Part shown: one piece after another, positions 1 to 10,461 of the stretch | How positions within the stretch are numbered: the stretch's first letter is position 1 | How the letters are laid out: every line of letters starts with the position of its first letter | Source of the DNA: Ctena decussata | Lineage: Eukaryota; Mollusca; Bivalvia; Lucinida; Lucinidae | Direction: 5' to 3' | NCBI GenBank assembly: GCA_963989385.1 | Contig: OZ022508.1 | Location: 52,677,087-52,741,086, forward strand | DNA: 64,000 nucleotides | Program-made: the position numbers and the translations under genes | The notes under the pieces: generated by a model | Seen by the model: the letters and a program-made list of their open reading frames with translations, nothing else | The model's database searches: none | Told to the model about the DNA's origin: nothing

Positions 1-312
1 GGCAGTTCATCACATTTATAAAATTTCTTTACACCATAAATCACATTTCTATTGTTCTAAATGGAAGAAAAATACTAGATATTAGGCTACTGCGTTCATA
101 AAATAATGTGCTAGACTACTCTACGACTTTTTACTACTACCATCACTACTAAAACCACAGCAACTACTACGCCTAATCTCTCTCTGTGTGTGTGATGAGT
201 AAGCATAAGCTTAAAAAGGCTGATGTATTATTTCGCTAAAGCGAAGAATAAATCAAAGAGCCTTTAAAAACTTAAGCGAAATAGAAATGCTTTTCTTTCG
301 AAATACATATTA
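1..312. other. Intergenic, nothing recognised
   Basis: AT-rich sequence with a short GT run near 185-194. No open frame of interest, no RNA gene and no repeat matching others in the window was seen. Confidence 0.4.
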
Positions 313-553
313 ACTCTTTCGGCGCCAAATTTTTCAGACGACAAATTTTCGTCTGCTCAAATCATCAGACGACAGATTTGTAATTGGAAATTTTAACAAT
401 CTAAAGACATTTTTCATAAAATCAGGCTTTTTAAGTTCATATTTGAATGGCAAACAGTGTAGATCCTGATCAGACGGCTCTTTTAAGAGCCGGCTGATCT
501 GGATATACGCTGTTTGCAAAGTCGCATTTTTGCGACTTTGGCGCCGAAAGAGT
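313..553. mobile_element. Short TIR element (MITE-like)
   Basis: The ends are inverted copies of each other: ACTCTTTCGGCGCCAAA at 313-329 and its reverse complement at 537-553. The 241-bp body has no coding capacity. Inside, roughly 444-525, is a second palindrome bounded by GCAAACAG and CTGTTTGC, which recurs elsewhere in the window (36400, 39905, 41195, 48335). No clear target-site duplication was found. Confidence 0.7.
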
Positions 554-1135
554 GAAGCAAAGACTCTTCATGTTTGTATCAACTTTGTATATCAGTCACT
601 TGCCGTGAAACCAAAAGTAACTTTACAACGTATATCTGTACGCTTTTCTGGGTGGTGGTGAGTGGTATATAAAATTGTATATTATTGGTATACAGATTTG
701 ATAAAAAGTCAGTTGACTTGCAATACGTGTAAATGTATTGATACTTCTTTAATATATTACAAATAAAATAAAGTTTTACCTAAAAGTAAAGATTGATGTA
801 TCGGTACATGTATAGATATTTTCATAACAAATAAATAATATTCTTTTCAAACATTTTTTTTAATTTATTTCTGTTATTTCTTTTTTATTAAGTTATATAT
901 TTCATATTGTCATACTCAGTATTTAAAAGATAATAAATTACAACTCTTGTTTTGAAATAATTATATGATAATGCTCTTTACAAAACATATTACTTTTTCT
1001 AATAATTTGTCCACAAAATAGGGGTAATTAATCAATTGATTTAATTTAGATAATTACTTCCCATATTAGTACAGTTTCAGGTCGCAACAGTCTGCAGGAA
1101 ATAATCAGCACGTGCCAAATTATTAGTAGTCATGT
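554..1135. other. Intergenic, upstream of RA-domain gene
   Basis: AT-rich DNA without a supported gene. It precedes the candidate promoter of the RA-domain gene and could hold distal regulatory sequence, but no motif stands out. Confidence 0.4.
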
Positions 1136-1149
1136 GATCACAACCGTGA

Positions 1150-1195
1150 CCAATAGATATATAGGACACGCGCCGTCATTTGTCATTAAACTTAT
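1150..1195 (+). promoter_or_regulatory. Candidate CCAAT/TATA core promoter
   Basis: A CCAAT word (1150-1154) and a TATATA word (1158-1163) lie about 30 nt upstream of the presumed 5' UTR exon. That exon ends at a consensus splice donor at 1293. The spacing suggests initiation near 1187-1195. This is read from sequence only. Confidence 0.45.
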
Positions 1196-1292
1196 CAGAC
1201 ATCGATCTCTATACATATTGAATTTGATTTACAAAGACTAGCCATTAAACCTAAAAGAATTCCGACTTCAGCCGAAAGAAAATACTCAAAAG
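1190..1292 (+). other. Putative 5' UTR exon of RA-domain gene
   Basis: The segment runs from the presumed initiation site to AAAAG followed by the donor GTATGT (1293). The matching acceptor TATTTTCCAG ends at 2271, immediately before the ATG at 2272. The implied 979-nt intron lies wholly in the leader. The exon's 5' end is a guess. Confidence 0.5.
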
Positions 1293-2166
1293 GTATGTTT
1301 TTGGTTTACTGATACGATTTCAACTTAAGAGATCAGCCATGCCACAGGAATTTCGCATCTTGTGTGTCCGCGCCGGCATAAGATTTTTTGTTGTTGCTTC
1401 TCTGTAAATAATACAGCATATGTCTGCTTTTTGTCACTTAAAGTGTTATGAATCTCTATGTAATCACTCCACGGCTCGATTATAAGTCGACTTAAGACCG
1501 CTGACAGTATCGATGCAAAATTGCCTCTTTCAACAAGTTATCGTAGCTTCCTCGGGCAGCTAAAGTTGAATTATTTGGCATTAAAAGCAGACTTATGTGT
1601 TTTACTGTAAAGAGGTTCAATGGTGATTTCGAAAAAATCATCATGTATCTAGAGTGACTTAAACCGATTATAGTTCAGAAACTTGACTACAAACCAATAG
1701 GAGGGGCAGTGGGTGGGTAGGTCGGGGATGGAAAGTATCTTTAGAAAAACGTTTCCTGTTTCCAGTATGTTTAGTTAATTATAAAATCTAGTCTTTTCCC
1801 CGCAAAAAAATAAAAAAATCGAAGACGACGTGCTTAAAATGAATAAATAAATAAATAAATAATGAAAAATAAATAAATTCAAAATTTGGCTTTTACCATC
1901 AAAACTCGAAATCCGTGTGCTAGACTCTGAGTTCAGAAATTCAGAAATTCAAAAAATAAAACTACAGCCAGTTTTGGGAAGTTAAGAGCAACAATTTCAA
2001 GAGAACTTGTAAGATATATCAAAACTTTAATTTGGACTTATTCTACAGGCAAATTAACACTACTACTGTCAGATGTCCTTTGAAGCTCTATGAGCAAGTA
2101 TTTGTTTTTATCATTATCATTTTTTAAAGAAAATGATGCTTAAACCAAAATCTTTACTTTGAAATA

Positions 2167-2226
<60 letters not shown>

Positions 2227-2271
2227 TATTTAACAACATGTAAATAAATAAAATTTTCTTGTATTTTCCAG
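1293..2271 (+). other. Leader intron with (GA)n tract
   Basis: A GT-AG intron is inferred from the donor at 1293 and the polypyrimidine-preceded acceptor at 2271. It contains an AAAT repeat near 1843-1862 and a nearly uninterrupted GA run at 2167-2222, ending about 50 nt before the acceptor. Confidence 0.5.
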
Positions 2272-3354
2272 ATGGATTCTAACCACGTCATCATCGACTT
2301 CTATGGTCAGAAGATGTGTATTGAGGGAGTCACGAGGTACACAACATGTGATGACGTCATTGAAATGGTGTTCTACCATTTATCATCAACAGTCGAGACT
2401 GGTTCTTATGCTGTATTTGAATCTTCATACGGTGTTGAGCGTATGTTGTATGGAAAAGAAAGTGTCTTAAAGATAATGAGATCCTGGGGCGCAGACTCGA
2501 ACAGCTTCACTCTTCTGCTCAGACAGGTTGATAACATTAGATCAAAGATGGCCACATTTTCACAGGCCCAGCGGAAGCTACAAAAGATTCGATCACAAAA
2601 TTTGAATAGAACCGCTGCAGTGTTTGACAATTATACAATTGAGGCTAATCTCAATAACCCCCAGAACAAAGAGCCTAAATTTAAAGATATTGGAAATAAG
2701 AATGAAAAAGTAAGACATAGCAAACTTTCTATGTTGAAAAGGTTCTTGAGTGACATCAGGTTACAGAAGAAAACGCAGCTGAAGGAAAGGTCAAGGCCGC
2801 GTATGACAACAAGAACGCCAGGAGATGGTTGCAGCTCTAGCCCGGACAACTGTTGCCAACGCAGTATGGACGTATCAACAAGATACAAATTCTCGACCGC
2901 CGAACAACTGCCTAGAGAAGAAGTGGACATGACAGAAGTGTGTTTCCTGCGGCGACACAATTCTTATCTAAATGCTGCCTTTGTGGAAGCCGACGAGTCA
3001 TGTAATAAAAGAAGCTTTCATGTACTCAACGAATATTCTGATGCAGAAATGGCGTTTGAGGATGAGAGTGATATTGATAGTGTTTGTGAACATGAAAGAA
3101 ATATTGATGAAACTTCTGATATTGAGTTAGAGAACTCGACTGACGACAATGACTCTGATAGTGACGGTCCATTCTGTGATGGTGATAATACTGTGATAAA
3201 ATGTGCTAGAATAATGGACTTCTTCTGCCGGGGTGAAAAATATACGGGTGAAATAAACGATGAAGATATTGATATGGATAGTTTTATGAATACCCTCGTA
3301 TATGATTCAGAATCTGACGAAGGTTTAAGCTCTCTTGATAGCGACATGGACTGA
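2272..3354 (+). CDS. Ras-association (RA) domain protein, N-terminal RASSF-like
   Basis: The 360-residue frame starts at the first ATG after a splice acceptor. Residues about 5-87 look like the ubiquitin-fold RA domain of N-terminal RASSF proteins (RASSF7-10 type): a beta-hairpin start, the family-typical GVTRYTTCDDV at 19-29, an ERML segment and an RSWG...LLLRQVD ending. The middle is basic and low in recognisable structure (about 90-180). The C-terminal third is rich in Asp, Glu and Ser and ends in a tail containing MDSFM and YDSESDE (about 335-352). RA domains usually bind GTP-loaded Ras-family GTPases, so an adaptor role is inferred. The long coiled coil usual in RASSF7-10 is not evident. 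The only likely paralogue in the window is at 38316-39515. Assignment to the RA fold is fairly sure; orthology to a named RASSF is not. Confidence 0.82.
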   Translation: MDSNHVIIDFYGQKMCIEGVTRYTTCDDVIEMVFYHLSSTVETGSYAVFESSYGVERMLYGKESVLKIMRSWGADSNSFTLLLRQVDNIRSKMATFSQAQRKLQKIRSQNLNRTAAVFDNYTIEANLNNPQNKEPKFKDIGNKNEKVRHSKLSMLKRFLSDIRLQKKTQLKERSRPRMTTRTPGDGCSSSPDNCCQRSMDVSTRYKFSTAEQLPREEVDMTEVCFLRRHNSYLNAAFVEADESCNKRSFHVLNEYSDAEMAFEDESDIDSVCEHERNIDETSDIELENSTDDNDSDSDGPFCDGDNTVIKCARIMDFFCRGEKYTGEINDEDIDMDSFMNTLVYDSESDEGLSSLDSDMD

Positions 3355-3385
3355 AGTGAAAAATGAACTGTACAGTGCTTTTCGA

Positions 3386-3391
3386 AATAAA
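3386..3391 (+). promoter_or_regulatory. Polyadenylation signal AATAAA
   Basis: AATAAA lies 32 nt after the RA-domain gene's stop codon. A second AATAAA is at 3529-3534, after a (TTTC)n tract, so alternative 3' ends are possible. Confidence 0.5.
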
Positions 3392-3464
3392 TGGAGGAAC
3401 TCTTTCAGTCCGCAAAAACATGAAAACATGTCAGGATCAATTCTACATACCTTCGATTTTTCCT

Positions 3465-3492
3465 TTTCTTTCTTTCTTTCTTTCTTTCTTTT
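3465..3492. repeat. (TTTC)n microsatellite
   Basis: An uninterrupted run of TTTC units in the 3' flank of the RA-domain gene. Confidence 0.8.
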
Positions 3493-3721
3493 GTTTCTGT
3501 TGTAGTAATTGTTATTACTTCGCTTTTAAATAAATACTTGAACTACCTTTGCATTTTGTTGCTTTTAAGTGCTACTATGCAACTGAATAAACGATTAAAT
3601 GGATGGATGACGCGATTTCACGTCCTTTTTAACAGTATATCAGTCATATCAGGACGATGTGTGGGTGATAATGAAACTGTGTGCAATGGAAGTCTGTTTA
3701 CGGTTGAAAAGATTCCCGTCT

Positions 3722-3795
3722 ACAGTGGGGCTCGAACCCGGGACCGATAGATCAGCAAGCCAGCACTTAACCTACTGAGCGACCGGGGCACCTGA
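3722..3795 (-). mobile_element. tRNA-derived SINE head
   Basis: Read on the minus strand, the sequence has an internal polymerase III promoter layout: an A-box-like GCTCAGTAGGTTAAG and, about 35 nt on, a B-box GGTTCGAGCC. It does not fold into a complete tRNA by eye, and a non-tRNA body follows toward 3600. A SINE is therefore more likely than a functional tRNA gene. Confidence 0.55.
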
Positions 3796-3851
3796 ATCAA
3801 AGATGTATTGAGGAATACGCTTTTGATTCATACAAGAACAAGAACTTGTTT

Positions 3852-5406
3852 TTAGCTCACCTGAGCCGAAGGCTCACAAGGTGAGCTTATAGTATAGGCT
3901 TGGTCCGTCGTCCGTCCGTCGTACGTCCAAATTTTTGTTCGGGCCCTAGCTTCTTCATTTTAAAATCGCAGCTTCTTGTAACTTGCAGGTATTAAGGACA
4001 GCCAAAACATCTCGGACGAGTTCGAAGTTGGGCCAGGTTGGATCATTCTGTTCAGAGTTACTTACCCATGAGCGATAAAATATTTTCCCATAGACTTATA
4101 ATGGAGAAAAAGTTGTCCGGGCCCTAGCTTCTTCATTTTTGATCGCAACTTCTTGTAACTTGCAGGTATCCAGAACAGCCAAAACATCTCGGACGAGTTC
4201 GAAGTTGGGCCAGGTTGGATCATTCCGTTTAGAGTTACTTGTCCATGAGCGATAAAATATTTTCCCATAGACCTATAATGGAGAAAAAGTTGTCCGGGCC
4301 CTAGCTTCTTCATTTTTGATCGCAACTTCTTGTAACTTGCAGGTATCCAGGACAGCCAAAACATCTCGGACGAGTTTGAAGTTGGGCCAGGTTGGATCAT
4401 TCTGTTTAGAGTTACTTGCCGTTGAGCGATAAAATATTTTCCCATAGACTTATAATGGAGAAAATGTTGTCCGAGCCCTAGCTTCTTCATTTTTGATCGC
4501 AACTTCTTGTGACTTGCAGGTATCCAGGATAGCCAAAACATCTCGGACGAGTTCGAAGTTGGGCCAGGTTGCAGATTGAATCATTTTGTTCAGAGTTACT
4601 TGCCCTTGAGCGATAAAATATTTTCCCATAGACTTATAATGGAGAAAATGTTGTCCGGGCCCTAGCTTCTTCATTTTTGATCGCAACTTCTTGTAACTTG
4701 CAGGTATCCAGGACAGCCAAAACAACTCGGACGAGTTTGAAGTTGGGCCAGGTTGGATCATTTTGTTTAGAGTTACTTGCCCTTGAGCGATAAAATATTT
4801 TCCCATAGACTTATAATGGAGAAAATGTTGTCCAGGCCCTAGCTTCATCATTTTTGATCGCAACGTCTTGTAACTTGCAGGTATCCAGGACAGCCAAAAC
4901 ATCTCGGACCAGTTCCAGTTTGGGCCAGGTTTGATCATACTTTTCAGAGTTACTTACCCTTGAGCGATGAAATATTTTTCTTGGTTTCTACTGATCCGAT
5001 CCTTTTCAAACTTGCAGGTAATGAGGAAATGCATAATATCTTAAACAAGTTCAAATTTTGGCCAGATCAGGCCAACCACTACGAAGTTAGCTGCCCTTGA
5101 GCATCGGAAAAAATCCCATTGACTTATAATGGTGAAAACAACTTCATAAATATCTCAGAGACCAGTTGGCCGATCGAAATCAAATTTTATCTGAAGCATC
5201 ATTGGGGTGAGGGAAAGGCTGCATTAGGAGGACCAATTTCGATTTAACTTCACACAAGTGATAAGTATGGCAATATCTTAGACAAGTTCGCATTTCAGCG
5301 TTCTGAGATCAAGGTCAAGGTCACAGTGGCTATTTTAAGAAAAACTATGTCATCGCTTTAGCCGTTTCCAGAAACCTGCAGTCTGAACGCATTTGTGCTC
5401 TAAATA
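3852..5406 (+). mobile_element. AGCTCACC-family interspersed element with 177-bp tandem array
   Basis: It starts with TTAGCTCACCTGAGCC followed by a foldback of the same motif. The body holds a tandem array (see 3938-4975). Downstream modules (about 4980-5395) match, in inverse orientation, the element at 41441-43722. The far terminus is missing; the foldback element at 5407 abuts it. Long open frames on the minus strand here are translations of the tandem repeat, not genes. Confidence 0.7.
3938..4975. repeat. 177-bp tandem array
   Basis: The word GTTGGGCCAGG recurs at 4027, 4204, 4381, 4558 and 4742, with a variant at 4918, giving a 177-bp period and one 7-bp insertion in the fourth unit. 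There are just under six units, highly similar to one another. The same module occurs in reverse complement near 43090-43480. Confidence 0.9.
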
Positions 5407-5646
5407 TGAGCCACGACTCGACAAAACCAACAATGTGGTTGTGCACGCAGCGCAGACTCAGGTCAGCCTGGGTAGCTGCCAGGTTTTACCAGACTCTTCT
5501 TTAAGTGCTTAAAGTGTAGCTAAGGGTCTAAGCTACCTCCATACGGACAGCGAAGACTCTGATTAGACTGGGCGGGTGCCCAGGCTGATCTGAGTCTTCG
5601 CTGGGTGTACAACCACTATGTTGGTTTTGTCGTGTCGCGACTCATA
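5407..5646. mobile_element. Foldback MITE, family A (copy 1)
   Basis: The ends are inverted: TGAGCCACGACTCGACAAAA on the left and its near reverse complement on the right. The arms continue inward (CAGCGCAGACTCAG with CTGAGTCTTCGCTG), making almost the whole 240 bp a hairpin. Relatives are at 44034, 49617 (partial), 57792, 60749 and 62661. Confidence 0.85.
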
Positions 5647-5657
5647 TATGGGATGTC

Positions 5658-5980
5658 CGTCATGCCGTTTTACTATTTATTCTCTTTTATATACACGCAT
5701 GTCCATAAGTATTTAAAGATATTCATAATTCGATATAGTGATTAAGTAAAATCTATAATTATTTATGGCTAGCCATAATTAGAATTATGGATAGCCAATA
5801 ATTCAAATGATTTATGGATATCACTAATTCAAATATGGATAACATTTAACGATCCATTATTTGAAAAAGTGATATCAATAAATGGACTGAATCATGGATA
5901 CCACTTTTTCGAAGTATGAATATCCATAAATCAAATTATTGGTATCTACAGATAGGGAATAAGTAGTAAAAAGGCACCCC
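5658..5980. repeat. Palindromic AT-rich tract with inverted ends
   Basis: The body alternates short words such as ATAATTCGAATTATGG and GGATATCC, each self-complementary. The tract begins GCCGTTTTACTATTTATTC and ends with the inverse (GAATAAGTAGTAAAAAGGC), so it may be a complete foldback element rather than a simple satellite. Related tracts are at 19430-20290 and 33410-34690. Confidence 0.65.
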
Positions 5981-6404
5981 ATATAGATGCTCGGGCATCC
6001 CAGCTATTTCGATAAAGGACTTTTCCAACTCGAATGTGGACATATTTTACTTCCGGAGGTTATTTATACACTGTTTGCAAAACATTTTTGGACTTTTCCT
6101 GGGCTGTCTGATCTGGGTCTGCGTCTTTTGCCCAGGTTGTTCCAATTTTAAGGGTACATGCACACACTGGTGTCGACGGATTGGTATATGTCAAAGATAA
6201 GGCAACAGTGCAATTTTCACTTTTTCATTTCCAATGGGACCAACTATTTAGAAAAAGACTTTTCTCCTCTAGGAGCAAATTCTTTTCTTTAAGAGTAGGC
6301 TGTTTCTGAAAGGTTTTCGTCGCGTAGGGAGGTAAATAAGAAGTCGCAAACATTGCCCCCCTTTGACAAAATGTCAGTGAACTCATGCACCTTTTAACTG
6401 GAAA
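5981..6404. other. Intergenic with a partial GCAAACAG-family fragment
   Basis: Only one repeat match is seen, around 6070-6140 (CTGTTTGCAAAAC ... CTGATCTGGGTCTGCG), a decayed piece of the family described at 36320. No gene is supported. Confidence 0.4.
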
Positions 6405-6640
6405 AGGTGTTTGTAAAACACTATGCCCCCTACCATATGCCTGACCCTAAAAGGGTATGATCTGCACTAAAACAAAATTGACGGATTTTTTTTTCAAAAG
6501 TTAATGTCATCTCCAATCAGCTGACCAAGTTTCAAGTCCCTAGCTCAAATACATTTAGAGATTCTTGCTGACAAGTTTAAATGCTGAAATTTTCAAAGGG
6601 CCTTAGCTCCTATAAAATTTAACAGAATTTGTTCAAAACA
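6405..6640 (+). mobile_element. 5' fragment of the 'GGGGCATAACTC' repeat family
   Basis: AAAACACTATGCCCCCTACC at 6417 and the following TTTTTTTTCAAAAGTTAATG match the start of the longer element at 34783-36320. A further fragment is at 18580-19110. Confidence 0.55.
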
Positions 6641-6644
6641 ATCA

Positions 6645-7160
6645 CACGGTATGTAGGCAAATTTACGGACACGAAAGTATTACGTACGAGACATTGCAGG
6701 AAACTGCGCGTGCCAGGTAAACAACTTTTTTTTCTGACAGTTTTTCTTAAATATCTCTGCACTAACAAAATATTTTACAGATCTGTTTTTTACCATTATA
6801 TTTGGCATATTTCTTTCTATCTAGAACCGTTGAGACGCTAAAGATGCACTCAACGAGTTAAGCCTGTTTTTGTTTTTTTTACAAAACCGTGTAGATTCTT
6901 GTACTTCGTCACAAAGCAGCTTGTATCGCCTTTGTTCCTTTATCATTTGCAAACCTGAACCCATCAGCGAGTGGCCCAGTTAGTGCTCTTTACAACCACG
7001 CTTAAATCAGATTTCTTCTTCATACGTTACAAGAATAAACAGCCATCTTTCACAGGAGGGGTCTAGCTTTTCGCATTTACGACCATCTCAGCATTCCTCT
7101 TAAACATTTACGACCATCTGCACAACAAAACACAAATCATGACACGACTATCGACAAAAA
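6645..7160 (+). repeat. About 515-bp repeat, inverse copy at 18073-18579
   Basis: Begins CACGGTATGTAGGCAAATTT. The reverse complement of 18073-18579 aligns along nearly its full length with scattered substitutions and small indels. A short peptide frame at the outer end is retained in both copies but breaks at a homopolymer, so coding is not claimed. The two copies bracket about 11 kb that includes the Ngaro element. Confidence 0.7.
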
Positions 7161-9174
7161 TCATGTACGAAATCCTTCATATTTGGATTTTTTGCACTTA
7201 ATCCTGTCTTCTCCTCAATCTAGATTTTCAGTCCAGTGATAATTGTTGTAAGATGGTCGACTAACTTTCGAATGAGATTTTATTGATAAAACGGAAGGAT
7301 GGGGATTGCCAGCTAAGTATCAGGCACTCAGCCACAACAGACACGTCCAGACTGGCGTTTTGAAGTTTACCCGCCCTTAGTCGTCGCCCCTTAACTTGCG
7401 TCACAACTACATGTACAATGTACGACCTGACCCCAGCCCGGCAGTGGCAAGGCGGCTGTTTGAAACTGCAGAACCGCAATATTTTCAAGCCCTCTATAAG
7501 CTTTGTGAACCCTTTGTCACTCGGCATCACAAATATGCATATCAGTATGTGAGGGGTTGCATGAAAAGGCTTGTCCCAGCAGGAAACATTCAGACCTAAT
7601 GTTGCATGTGTGCAATGCATTCTTTCTAGCATAAACAGCCAATGAACTCTGGGTATATGAACATGAGTGACAAATGAGAGACTCTGAGTACTTTGCGCAA
7701 GATCATGTGCGCATTTGCGACATATTTTACTTGCTCATGCTTATTGCTGTGTATTACAAATGCATATTGTCATTTTTCAAAATGTGCTTGCTGTTCTCGA
7801 ACCCGCCGAAAACAAGATACAACAATATGCAAGAAGTTTATTACGAATTTTCGGCCCACATAGGATACCTACAGAAGGTAATACATAGTAAAGTAACTAA
7901 ATATAATCAAGGCAAGAAATTCAAATGACAGATCATATCAGGAACAAAAAGACGGACATGCACACTTATGAAATACAACTACAGTTTAAGGTGAAAGGGC
8001 ACACTTTCAGGGGGACAAACTTTGTCATTTAGACAGCTGCCTCCCCTCCCAAAGCCTATCCCCTCATATGGGAAGAATTTGTTCCCCTTGGAACAAACTC
8101 CTCCACCGAGAGCAGACCCCACCCCACACACACACATTTACCTGGGAAGGGCTGCGACAGTTACGGACGCAGACAGGAAGTCACAATAAGCCTCTTTAAA
8201 GAAAAAGGCAGAAAAAAGATATTGAAGCGCACCCTTCCACCTTACATGCCATGAGCAACGACAGACTTCCCCATTTTCATGTAAAGATACAAGCGATATG
8301 TTCATTGATCATCTGCTTATAAAACCACATCAATTCCTATCCATAAGTATGACAGTTATATGTGTAAGTTAAACCTGGTAAACCTTTCAAGATGAATGGG
8401 TCCAACTTCTTGGGAAACACCCTGCCATTTTTTTTTTCTTCTTAGTCACCATTTGGGAGCAGACAAAACTCCTGAATGGAAGAATTTGCTCCCTTATGAG
8501 CAAACTTCCCCTCAAGAGAACATCCTAGCTGGAGGGGTTCCACTAAAGGGAAACATACAGGAAGCCACCTAAGTGTTTCCCCTTTGTAAAAGTGGCATAA
8601 GAATATATAGGTGCACCCACACACCCTAAATGTTATAAGTAGTGATAACCTCCGTAACCAAGAAAAACAGTGGCACAAGCTTTTTTTCCTTCAAGGCATA
8701 AATTACTGGCTATAACACAAACTCGGTATATTGTATGAAGATATCCAGTTAGTAAAAGCGAAAGAGTATGTTACGACATGAACGAACAGTGAACTCAGAC
8801 CAGCTTTCGCTACCGTGCAGTCTGATATGATCTCTTCGCATAAACTATGAGTCATGATCAGGGCAAATGGGCAGTTACTCAGAATTTAGGTTTATCGGTA
8901 CATCGCTGTATTTCAACCGTTTTACAAGGGAGAGTAACTTTGGTTAGTTCCTGTTTGCTTATCTGGACCACGAGGCCATTCCAAAATGCATTCTAATCTT
9001 ACAAAGAGGTGTCGTACCATATCATGTCCTTTTCAGCAGCATTTCAAAAGCCACTGTAGGACGATGGGTTTACCACATGATTTTCATTCGAAAAACTGGT
9101 CTGGCTTAGATTTCTAACAAACTTTAAGGTCTGTAAAAACTATAACCTTTTGAAGTTTTTGTCATAATGACTTC
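7161..9174. other. Non-coding stretch with a diverged duplication
   Basis: No gene is supported. Two diverged direct copies of a segment lie near 8075-8215 and 8450-8620 (both have GGAAGAATTTG, a purine/pyrimidine-rich middle, and a GGAAG ... GCACCC end). Related GGAGCAAATTC words occur near 6270 and 17490. An open frame on the minus strand at 7261-7632 (123 residues) resembles nothing I recognise. Confidence 0.4.
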
Positions 9175-9179
9175 TTACT

Positions 9180-9242
9180 GACGTTGTTGCGACGTCATAG
9201 TGACGTCGTACCGATATAAATAAGACGTCATTCTAACGTCTT
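9180..9242. repeat. Clustered GACGTCA-type palindromes
   Basis: Within about 60 bp, five ACGTC/GACGT words form short overlapping palindromes, among them GACGTCATAGTGACGTC. Such words match CREB/ATF sites, but here they look like the core of a foldback; a similar cluster is at 37030-37130. Confidence 0.4.
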
Positions 9243-9498
9243 GTGTCCCCCCGGAGGAATGATGCGAAAAAAACGACCGAGTTCTGTAGTCCAACAAACG
9301 TTGCAGTCGTTGTCTGTTATGAATGCCAGCGTGTAGTGTGTCCAAGTTGTATCGTGGAACACATCTTATCACGTCTTTATAGTGCGAGAGGCTGTACAGT
9401 GCGAATTCATCCCTCAAGAAGTTGGAGAGAAGGATGAAGTAGCAAAAAGAAGGCATTAAAATGACCAGAGAACACGGCCTCTGGGTTCTCAGTAACAC

Positions 9499-9540
<42 letters not shown>

Positions 9541-9689
9541 AGAGAGAGAGACCAACATGATAATATGAATGAACGTGCAGCATTACAATTGAGGGCCACG
9601 CAAGACATCGAGCTACCATTCCTATGCTCTGCCAACTGAATTGTATAAAAACACTTGTTTAATGTGTATTCGTAAGGTGCATGTTTCTC
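9243..9689. other. Intergenic with (GA)n microsatellite
   Basis: A GA run at 9500-9550 with two interruptions. Apparent serine/leucine-rich frames on the minus strand are translations of this run. Nothing else was recognised. Confidence 0.5.
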
Positions 9690-10170
9690 CGTTACTGTCG
9701 CACCTGCTTAGCAAGGCGCGATATACGCGTCCGGTTTTCCGCACGTCCGTCAGTCCGTTCACATTTGTGTAGAGTTGTCAATCCTACGGATAAAAATTTG
9801 CATCAAACCTGGCGTTAAAGATTTTTCAATTAATTTTTCCAGAACCACAGCATCCATGGTTCCCAAATTTCATATGGAGCATAGTCAGACTGCAGGGCTT
9901 CGAAATGGTGAAATTCAGCCAGATCTAGAATCCAAGATGGTCATCGTTGCTAAAATTGTAAAAGCTACAAAATCAACGATTCTTCCAGAACCAACTGCTA
10001 TACGGTCAAATTTTGCACGGAACATCAGTCCTACCTTGGGTTTCAAAACTGTCCAATAAAAAAATCTGTTTCTCTTTACGAGTCCCACTTATGCTCAGAC
10101 GCCAATATCTAAAGAATAACTGAACAGATTTTGATCAAATTTAAGCCGAATGATCCTTGAATAAAATATA
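9690..10170 (+). mobile_element. Left part of the GTCGCACCTGCT repeat, split by Ngaro
   Basis: From GTCGCACCTGCTTAG onward this aligns with the reverse complement of 46310 down to about 45855 (shared GTCCGGTTTTCC, CATGGTTC, GGGCTTC, ATTCAGCCA). The match resumes after the Ngaro element at 17023, so this is the interrupted host repeat. Confidence 0.65.
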
Positions 10171-10394
10171 AAGGCTTATTGCTTTAGCAATAATGCCCCA
10201 GTTATTTTTGCAGAACATGCTTTATGTTAGTTATTCGTAATGAGGTTTGAATTTCATTGGGACGAATCATGCAATGGCCGGAAAATTACCGACCTTTCAT
10301 GTAAGGTACGTAGTTATTGTTCTTACAATGAATGACGTCAGCTACCTTTCCGATATTCAAGGACGGCCGTTCAGCTTATTGCAATTTCAGAATC
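10171..10394 (+). repeat. Split direct repeat A1
   Basis: 224 bp, collinear with 15699-15922 without indels and with one mismatch near 10217. It starts AAGGCTTATTGCTTTAGCAA and ends TTCAGAATC. Confidence 0.93.
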
Positions 10395-10461
10395 TTGTTT
10401 GTCTGCGATTTTCTTAGTTTGTTTGTAGCTTTTTAATCTTCTTCTTCTACAACATTGAGCA

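Noticed and set aside
3722..3795. Possible tRNA gene on the minus strand
   Set aside because: A- and B-boxes are present but a full cloverleaf could not be drawn and non-tRNA sequence continues; called a SINE head instead.
4062..4938. Two overlapping minus-strand frames of about 160 residues with a repeated peptide
   Set aside because: They are the translation of the 177-bp tandem array; the period is a multiple of 3, so stops are avoided in every unit. No independent sign of coding.
7261..7632. 123-residue minus-strand frame
   Set aside because: No recognisable motif, no splice signals consistent with a gene, and overlapping frames on the plus strand; length is possible by chance.
9175..9619. 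Serine/leucine-rich minus-strand frames
   Set aside because: Translations of the (GA)n microsatellite at 9500-9550.
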